NCBI GenBank assembly: GCA_039881045.1
Contig: JAYWVB010000005.1
Span: forward strand, 744,001-808,000
Origin: Chaetomium olivaceum
Lineage: Eukaryota > Ascomycota > Sordariomycetes > Sordariales > Chaetomiaceae
Reading direction: 5' to 3'
DNA length: 64,000 nucleotides
Below, one piece after another: positions 57,120-64,000 of the stretch (positions are counted from its first letter, which is position 1; each line of letters begins with the position of its first letter). A program made the translations under genes and the position numbers. Below the pieces are notes generated by a model. That model was not told where the DNA came from. It searched no databases and saw only the letters and a program-made list of their open reading frames with translations.

Positions 57120-59311
57120 CTTGAACGGTGCTAGTGATGGATGGTTGAGGCTGGGCTGAGAGTGAGCGTTAGGTTAGGTAGGTTCTGCGCGAATATGTGC
57201 GCCCGACGGTATTGGGCGACGCTGGTCCCTTAGGGATGATTTGCAGCTGATGCTCAAACCCCTCTCTCGGTTGGTCCGTCTTGATTCCCCAACCCCAACC
57301 CTTCACCACCATCCAGTTGACAACTTATTGTCATTTACACAGTTGAATGCTTGAGAAGCCAGTAATGTCGGTAGGTTTGTCCTCATATCTCAGCCGCTGA
57401 CTGTCCTCGGGAGATACTAGAAAAGCGCGAAACTGAACTGGCTGGGTTTTGGGTGCGACTGTCGAGGCGGTGCTTGTTGGTTATTACCCCTGAAGGCTCC
57501 TTTCTTCCGTCAAGTAGTACTTCGTCAGGTACTTTGCCCAGTAAAAGAAGTATGCAAATTTTGCATCTGCCCGCCATTCCTCGTTCAAGTCAAAAGCGGG
57601 CTTCCTCCCTTTTCACTACAGCTTTTAGACAGTAACGAGTGTTCAAAGAATCTGCCCGCCCTCGGCAATACGGATGGCGAAACATTCAAAGAGGCCTTGC
57701 TTGGCCTGGATTCTGTCGACATAGGTTGTTAGATTTGCCCATTCGTGAGGAAGTCGGAATTTCAGGGTGTGCTGCGCTTAAGTTGAATGGGTATGCTTCC
57801 GTGAATCTTGTCTTCTGTGAAACAATCGGAGCCTCATCCTTTGAAGTGAACCACGCACAACTCTTTTCAGGAGCCTTAGACAAGAAGCCGGCAGGGTCAG
57901 ATACACTTTTCACCTGCTGACTTTGAGCTTTCAATTTTCAGCTGCCGCAAACTCCGATGCTCGGTGTCATTCTCTTGTCAGTTGCCGCGAATACAACCCT
58001 TGGACCCCTCCGCACTGCAACAATAGCATATATCGGGCGGACATCTGGCGATTCAGATACCATTAAGCCATAGTTGCTAGCTATCGAACCGTGGTTTTGT
58101 ACAACCCCGATGGAGACATACATGAATACTGAGGTTCGGCGAGATAAGTTACGGTCACAATGAATTGACCCAACACACCGTCTCTCCTTTTCTATCATCG
58201 CGAGTTCGCGACTGGTTTGCGCACGGAATCCCAATTGCGTAACTAATCGCGCAAGCTATTAGCCCACAGCCAAAACCTTTAGCGGTACAGTGATCCTCGA
58301 CGCGGTAAGCCCGGGTCAGGCGTCAGTGTGATGGTCGCACTTGTACGTAATACCGGGATGGAACCGGCCGGTTAATATCCCTTTATAGTGCCGAGACCAC
58401 CTCTTGCATCCGGCCCGGCTCAGGGGCCCGCGCACCATCCTGCCGCTGACATCGGAGCAATACGACGCTCCCATCAACTTTCTTGTCGGACCGGTGCCGC
58501 AATCCGACGGCCTCACTGCCCAATTCTCATCCACACGATGGTGGAATTGTCGGTGGTACAATACAAGGAGACTCCATGGCTCGTTTGAATGTTCTTCAGG
58601 GGCCGTGGCGGCTATGAGCGTAGAATATACCTACCTGAGGTTCAATCCCGCCCTTGTATCCGGTTCGCCGTTGGCCGGTCGGGACCATGAAGAAGGCCGT
58701 TCTCATATTTCAAGCCGAGTTACGTAAAGACGGGCTGCTTAATCAAGGTGCCGTAAACACGCATTTGGGACAGGGGAACTAAATAGATCACGCCGTCTCT
58801 CCTTTTGGAGACGATCGGGCGTTAACTTGATACTATTCGCACATCATTGATGTCGGGTCGTTGGTCCGCTGTGACGAGCAAGTGTGAAGGGTCTGGGATG
58901 GGCGTCTGGCCTGGCTTGTTGGAACCAACATCCTCCGGACGATCTCATTATATACACGGTAGGTATCGAGCCGATCCAGGCCCTCCGCCTTGCCCGTTTC
59001 AAACTCGTCCGTGTCTCCACCGAACGGCCCAACACTCGCCCAGCCCTTGGCATGTGTGCCCGCTTGTCAACGAGCCAGTACAAAGTCTCTGCACGGTTGA
59101 TCGGCCTGTCCTGGTCCTAAAGGGTAATCGAAAAAAGAGGATTGGCGCCTCTCAACTTCAAACGGCACGCGGCCTCGGCGGTGGGGCCGCCCTGGGGCGG
59201 GACAGGGAAGCAGGAATCAGGATGCTCGAGGCCAGATATACAAGCGTTCTTCCTCGGGCCATCAAGAAGGTTTGATAACATTGTCCGTTCAACATGTAAA
59301 CCAGACTTATC
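57120..59311. other. Intergenic region between divergent epimerase and SET genes
   Basis: About 2.2 kb with both promoters. Short ORFs only. An ATATAC element near 59235 is a weak TATA candidate for the SET gene. No RNA gene recognised. Confidence 0.4.
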
Positions 59312-60772
59312 ATGGCTTCGTTTTATCTCCGGGCGTCAGCCGCCGTCTACACCGTGTTGCTAATCCCATCCGCCGCAGGGACACAGAACGGCTCCCAACA
59401 AGGAGCCGAGATACATCAACAGCGCCTGTTTGGGACTGACTGCCTCCCTGGACCGTTACAGCTCGATTTGTATCCCACATGCGTGACCGCCACCGGCAAG
59501 GACGATGATCCGCCCTGGGCACCGTGGACGTATCGACCCTACTGCGCCGACAACACCAACTACTGCGTCTTCACCAACACAAAGTTTCAGGGCGGAGACA
59601 GGGGTGTGAGCGTCATTGACGTGCGGCCGTCAGACACCGAAAATGCTACTTCGGCCGTGGAGTCCATCGCCAAGTTACTCTCATCCCTTCCACCACCAAC
59701 CCCCGAATCCGTGGACACCACATCACCGCCATACGAATTGCGGGACATCCCCGGGAAGGGCAAAGGTCTCATCGCAACACGGAAAATCAGGCGCGGACAA
59801 GTATTCATGGTCGACTATGCCGCTGTTGTGGCCGACACCAAACTACCCCGCCGCGTCAGACAGGCGCAGGGCCGGAAGCTCCTGACCGAGGCCATCGAGC
59901 GGTTACCGGGGGCAGATGAGGTTTTGAGTCTGGCGAGGAGCAGTCCTGACCCCGAAAACGTGCCCGCCGGCGAGGACGTGATGACCACGAACTCGTTTGG
60001 GGTGGAGATTGACGGCAAGGGGTATATGGCTTTGTTCCCCAGGATTGCGGTGAGTTTACGCAGTGGGGACGCGATTTTTCAAACACTTATGCTGGAATGG
60101 TCGTACTAACTATTCATGCCATTGTATAGCGGATGAACCACGCCTGCAAGCCAAGGTAAGTCTTCCAATCCCACACCCCACAACGCTCACAGAGCTAACC
60201 CCTTACTTTCCTCAGCGCAGCAGTCACCCGTTTCAATGCCACAACCCTCTCTAACACGGCTACGGCCTTCCATGATATCCTGCCCGACGAGGAACTCACC
60301 ATTAGCTGTACGCCGCCACCCTTTTTACCACCACCCTTTTTCACCATCCCGTTTATCAAACCATAACCCACTAACCTACTCCCCTATTCATCAGACGCCG
60401 AATTCGGTCTCCCCTCCCCAGCCCGCCGCCAAGCCCTCCGCAAATGGGGTTTCACCTGCACCTGCGCCCTCTGTTCGCTCCCCGCCGACGAGCTGGCGCG
60501 CGTCCGACGAGCGCCGAACCCGTGTCTCGCGCCTCGGCAAGGAAGTGATCGAGCTGGTGACGGCCGGCAGCAAGGCGGACATGAAAAGGGCGGTGGAGCT
60601 GTACTCGGAGGCGGTGGATGCCGTGAAGGAGGAGGGGTTGGTGCCGCATTTGGGCGGGCACTATCAGGTGTTGGGGCAGTTGTGGGCGGCCGCGGGGGAC
60701 TTGGTGAAGGGGAGGGAGTGGGTGAGGAGGGGGAAGGAGGAGACGGAGGGGTTTGAGGGGGTTTGGGGGTAG
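59312..60772 (+). CDS. SET-domain protein with N-terminal signal peptide, one frameshift
   Basis: Exons 59312-60049, 60130-60155, 60216-60307 and 60395-60772 splice in frame. Residues 1-24 look like a signal peptide (MASFYLRASAAVYTVLLIPS, cleavage near AAG). A Cys-containing domain with CLPGPLQLDLYPTCV follows. The SET fold starts at DIPGKGKGLIATRKIRRGQV. The core motif is RMNHACKPSAAVTRFNATTL, followed by DEELTISY (exon 3 end joined to exon 4) and the post-SET Cys cluster GFTCTCALC. SET domains use S-adenosylmethionine to methylate lysines; the NHxCxP motif contacts the cofactor. A secretion signal on a SET protein is unusual, since substrates are usually nuclear or ribosomal. In exon 4 the frame shifts near 60500, where a GC pair seems missing from a GCGCGC run; the rest of the helical C-terminus (RLGKEVIELVTAGSKADM) is in the shifted frame to 60772. 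Confidence 0.78.
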
Positions 60773-61230
60773 GGATGTGGTGTTGTTTTAACCTAACGTT
60801 GGCCTCACTAACCCCGGTCAACCACGGGGCACGGGTAGGGGGGAATGGGGCATGTCCAAAAACATCGGGATTCTGTAGATGGTGCCGAGGTGAATACTGT
60901 CACTTTTTATACAACTTTAGGGTAAAACAGCATTGATTGAACGTAGTAGTTCCTTATTTTAAAAACAAAACCTTCGGCTGTATTTTGTACGGCGGGCAGC
61001 AGCCGTTTCTTCCTTTTCGCCCAAGCCTTAGTACCTAAAGGATGGCAAGACGGGGCAAAGGTAATTAATACAAACTGAGAGCCTTCTTTACCAGTTCCAT
61101 ACAGAGCAGCTGAGAGATGCACAAGTCGAAAACAAAACTTGGAGAAAAGCCAAGTACAACGAAATCTTTGCCCAAACACAAGCTGTAAAGAGCCGTTATT
61201 CTGACCACTAGTAAACTGGCTGCTGCATCA
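60773..61230. other. Convergent intergenic region
   Basis: About 460 bp between the 3' ends of the SET and P450 genes. No gene seen. Confidence 0.5.
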
Positions 61231-62996
61231 TCAGGAGCGCCGGTCCGTTACTTGCACCCACATATCGCTGTGGGTAAAGATACCCATGAAGTTGTACTCT
61301 TTCCACGGCGTTTCTGGCCTGGCGAGACACCAGTCAAAGTTGCGCATCAGCTTGACAGATGGTGCAAAGTTAGCTCCACGGAGCCCGGCTGAATCTTCAC
61401 AGGCACTTGGGGGGGTGGGGGGGTACCTCGAAGACCGTCTTGCCAATCTCCATCAGTGCGACCGGCTTTCCCAGGCACTGGTACTTCCCGTAGCCAAAAA
61501 TCAGCTCGTGTGTGCGGTTCATGGCCGCCAGCCGGGCGGAGTCCTTCTCCAAAAGCCACCGCTCAGGACGGAACTCGTGGGCGTCTGGGCCGAAGGTATC
61601 CTCCCTCATATTCAACGGCAGGGCAGCGTAGCCGATATTGGTGCCGCCCGGGAGGAAGACGGGCTTGCCATCGACGACGACCGTATCGCCCCCCTCGGGC
61701 ACACGTTTGGGCACTTGGTCCGTCACGGGCGGATGGATACGGATGCCCTCCTTGATGACGGCCTGGAGGTAGGGCAACTTCCGGACCGCCGTGTCGGAGA
61801 TAATATCCGTCAGCGGCGGAGCAACCCCGTCCCGCTCCGCTGCATCGAGCTCCGCCTGTAGTTTGACGTAGACGCGCGGGTGCGAGAAGAGGTAGAGCAT
61901 GATGCCTCGCAGGGCGGCAGCGGTTGTATCGGAGCCTGCGATGATCTGCAGGGTCGACTCGGTAAGGAGCTCGTCGGCGTCAAGGCCGTGGCGGATAAAG
62001 GACGCGAGCATATCCGAGGACTTCTCCGTATCCCGCTGAAGGCGGGTCTCGATGGTAGACCGCGCGTTTGCCATTATCCTTCCGAAACCTGCTGCATCCT
62101 TTTCCGAGGGGCCCAGCCAACGGGAGATGAAGGGGATCTGCAGGAAATCGGTCAGGCCTAACGCCATAGAGATAGTACTAACCATAAGGCCCGTTTCGCC
62201 GGCTTTGATGTAGTCGTTTACGTCAGCGTCAGCGCGCAGGTCGCCAAACGCCTCACCAAAGCCGATATCGCTGATAACATCGAGCGTGAGGAATTGGATC
62301 TTGCGGGCAAAGTCCATTGGCTTGGACAAGGCCTCAGTCGAGATGTACTTGGCCCGTATCAGCTGCACCAGCTCGGCGATGCGGGCGTCCACTGACCCTT
62401 CAAGGGCGAGATTCTCCTTGCCAGAATACTAAGTCAATATAAAGAATTGATAAGCAAAGCGTCCTTCTCTCTGAGCGCCTGGCAGTGGGCGACCTACCCC
62501 CGCAGCCATCTGCTGTCTCCGTCGCATATGCTTCTCCTCGTCCAGCTCACTGAAGACGTGATCCTTTCCTGGCCGGTGGCGAGTGGCACGGTTGTACCAC
62601 TTCGTCCGCGTGTACCGTGAGCGGACAGCGCTCATATGAGCAAGCAACTCGGGCGACGAAGTGACCAGGTCGTTCGGTCCCACTCGGACGATGCTTCCTG
62701 CAGGTAGTGATTAATTACCTAGGTAGCCAGCCCCCGTCGGCTCCGCCACAGCTCGCAGCACAAGTTCAATGGAAACATTGGTACGCACCATACTTGTCGC
62801 AGACTTCCTTGTATCTCACGTGTGAGTTCAAGCCCAACAGAGCCCGCGAATGCCATAGCTCCGAGAAACCTGCGCTGAAAGGGCCTTTGAAGGCCCTGAG
62901 TCGACGGTAGGCGCGGATCTTGCTGCCGATGTAGACAGCCACCGCGACCGACGCCAGCACCCACCAAATGTCATGGATCTGCACAAGAAGACCCAT
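61231..62996 (-). CDS. Cytochrome P450 monooxygenase
   Basis: Four exons (62996-62789, 62697-62498, 62428-61427, 61350-61231) give 509 aa in exact frame. The start is the ATG at 62996 (MGLLVQIHDIWW), followed by a membrane anchor (WVLASVAVAVYIG). The early block SIVRVGPNDLVTSSPELL is joined across intron 1. The I-helix oxygen-binding motif is IIAGSDTTAAA. The ExxR motif reads KEGIR. The PERW region is FRPERWLLEK. The heme-binding loop is FGYGKYQCLGKPVA, with Cys as thiolate ligand. After a 76-bp intron (gtaccc..gtcaag) the last exon begins LMRNFDWCLARPETPWKEY. The pattern resembles fungal pisatin-demethylase-like and benzoate-type P450s. The substrate cannot be read from sequence. No backbone enzyme of a biosynthetic cluster is nearby. 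Confidence 0.94.
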
Positions 62997-63540
62997 GGCC
63001 GGAGAAACGTGATGTTTGTCGTTGGAGGCTGTCAAGGAAGGGATTTGCTGTCGGGTCCCGGCCGGCCGGACTGAAAAGAGGGGCGGGATGAGATGGGCGC
63101 AGGAGGAATTCCCTCTCTCGCCAGTACCGTGTCCGTCAGAGAGGAGGCGTTCTTAGCGTAGATACATTCTCCAATAGGAGCGGGTAGGGCTCAGCGCGGG
63201 CTGGACACGACGCCATCCGGTTGGTTGCAAGTGCGGCCAATCCTGTGTAGGGGACTTTTGCGGTGGGAGCAAGTGGGGTATTCCAATGTTATGGTTGGCC
63301 ACACTCGTTGCGGGAGTAGCTGGTGGGGGGGTGGGAGGGGAGGGGAGGGGGTTCATCCCAGGACATACCCCTGCGTGATTTCTCTGCGGAGAGGAAGGGG
63401 TTGTCGGTGATGCCCCCAGTTGTGAGCGGGTGTACTATTGTCTCCTCGTTCAGCAGCCAGTTAAAGAATTCGCCCCCCCAGCTATTTGTTGTTTGGCACT
63501 AAGTGGGGATAGAAAGCAGTGGTTTTGCAAGTTAGGTATG
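62997..63540. other. P450 promoter region
   Basis: About 540 bp upstream of the P450 gene. Contains a G-run tract at 63322-63351. No gene seen. Confidence 0.45.
63322..63351 (+). repeat. G-run tract upstream of the P450 gene
   Basis: Five runs of three to seven G within 30 bp, about 330 bp upstream of the P450 start. G-quadruplex potential on the plus strand. Confidence 0.6.
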
Positions 63541-63690
63541 GTAAGCTAGCTGGGATGTATGGGGTGGCGGAGCAGATGAATCGACGGGCGCTGGATATCA
63601 GGAAGAAGATGCTTGGACTGGAGCATCCAGATACGCTCACAAGTGCTAGCAAACTTGCTTTGGTGCTGCGGGGTTAGGACAAGTAGTACG
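63541..63690 (+). pseudogene. Tetratricopeptide (kinesin-light-chain-type) repeat relic
   Basis: The plus strand encodes MYGVAEQMNRRALDIRKKML and GLEHPDTLTSASKLALVLRG, a canonical unit of the fungal NB-ARC/TPR (kinesin light chain-like) arrays, where LG.EHPDTL is the hallmark. The next unit is interrupted by TAG at 63676-63678 and 63685-63687, at places where the repeat usually has Gln/Gly codons. No other TPR units are visible up to the end of the window. It is a leftover of an NLR-type or TPR protein, possibly modified by C-to-T mutation. Confidence 0.6.
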
Positions 63691-64000
63691 AGCTATCGCT
63701 CATGAGTCCTAAGTGTTACCTTCTCGGTGTGACTAGGCCCGCGTGTGCTAGTTACCGCGCTCGATGCCGAAAGTGGGCGCCGTCAACGTCATCGCCGGCA
63801 CGGTTTCAGCGACCGCCATCGAAGCGCCGTAGTCGTTTCCCAGTCGGTTGCTACCAGCTCTCTGCGCTCCCTCCGGTCGTCTCAGGTGACATTATTTGCC
63901 ATAGTCCGCTTCCTCAGCCCTGACATTATCGTTTCTTCTATCATAGCAGGAGAGACCCCTTTTTTTGATCATAGGGTTCAAAATTCGTAGTCATGTTGCA
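63691..64000. other. Right-edge sequence without a gene call
   Basis: About 310 bp to the window end with overlapping short ORFs and no recognisable motif. Confidence 0.4.

Noticed and set aside
51699..62996. Possible biosynthetic gene cluster (MFS, sulfotransferase-like, epimerase, P450)
   Set aside because: No backbone enzyme (PKS, NRPS, terpene synthase, DMATS) or cluster regulator is present, and the genes are separated by large gaps on mixed strands.
1..64000. CRISPR arrays, prophage or bacterial operons
   Set aside because: The window is eukaryotic with spliceosomal introns; no regularly spaced direct repeats were seen.

Overview
The window looks like a piece of a filamentous ascomycete chromosome, most likely Sordariomycetes and probably close to Chaetomiaceae. 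The basis is GC-rich coding DNA, short introns of about 50-260 bp with GT..AG ends, and a gene content typical of that class: a Cdc25-type RasGEF, Ach1, an UNC93-like transporter, a GH131 enzyme with CBM1, an alkyltransferase-like protein, a cytochrome P450 and a HeLo/SesA-like protein. Genes were called by reading frames, splice sites and motifs by eye. Spliced models that sum to an exact number of codons are HSP70-like, coiled-coil, ATL, RasGEF, UNC93-like, Ach1, MFS, sulfotransferase-like and P450.

Layout. 1-9.2 kb is an accessory stretch: a broken Pif1/Helitron-type helicase on the left edge, a badly frameshifted unknown gene (2.3-3.7 kb), a low-complexity ORF, and a tandem pair of paralogues with a C-x9-C-x9-C-x2-H cluster, the second of which is dead. 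9.9-27.2 kb is the gene-dense core: HSP70-like ATPase, coiled-coil protein, RBR ubiquitin ligase, histidine phosphatase, ATL DNA-repair protein and a Ras exchange factor. 27.2-32.5 kb has no gene I can support. 32.5-38.9 kb holds a broken EEP-nuclease/jacalin gene, a two-exon mini ORF, a HeLo/SesA-like protein and a 5'-truncated Bcs1-like AAA ATPase end. 39.4-46.1 kb carries the UNC93-like transporter and Ach1 in divergent orientation, separated by 3.3 kb. 49-63 kb is a metabolic and secretory stretch: GH131-CBM1, MFS transporter, sulfotransferase-like protein, NAD-dependent epimerase, a SET-domain protein with a signal peptide, and a P450. A TPR-repeat relic with in-frame stops sits at the right edge.

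How the genes relate. I see no convincing biosynthetic cluster: neighbours are mostly unrelated housekeeping or accessory genes on both strands. Plausible functional links are carbon use (GH131 and the MFS carrier, 1.4 kb apart) and stress or non-self response (HSP70-like, HeLo-like, Bcs1-like and TPR relics).

The main oddity is that about ten otherwise recognisable genes carry small indels, mostly in homopolymers or dinucleotide runs (Helitron helicase, unknown gene at 2.3 kb, RBR, HeLo-like, EEP-jacalin, GH131, epimerase, SET, possibly the histidine phosphatase). Either the assembly has residual indel errors or this region holds many young pseudogenes. Reads would decide.
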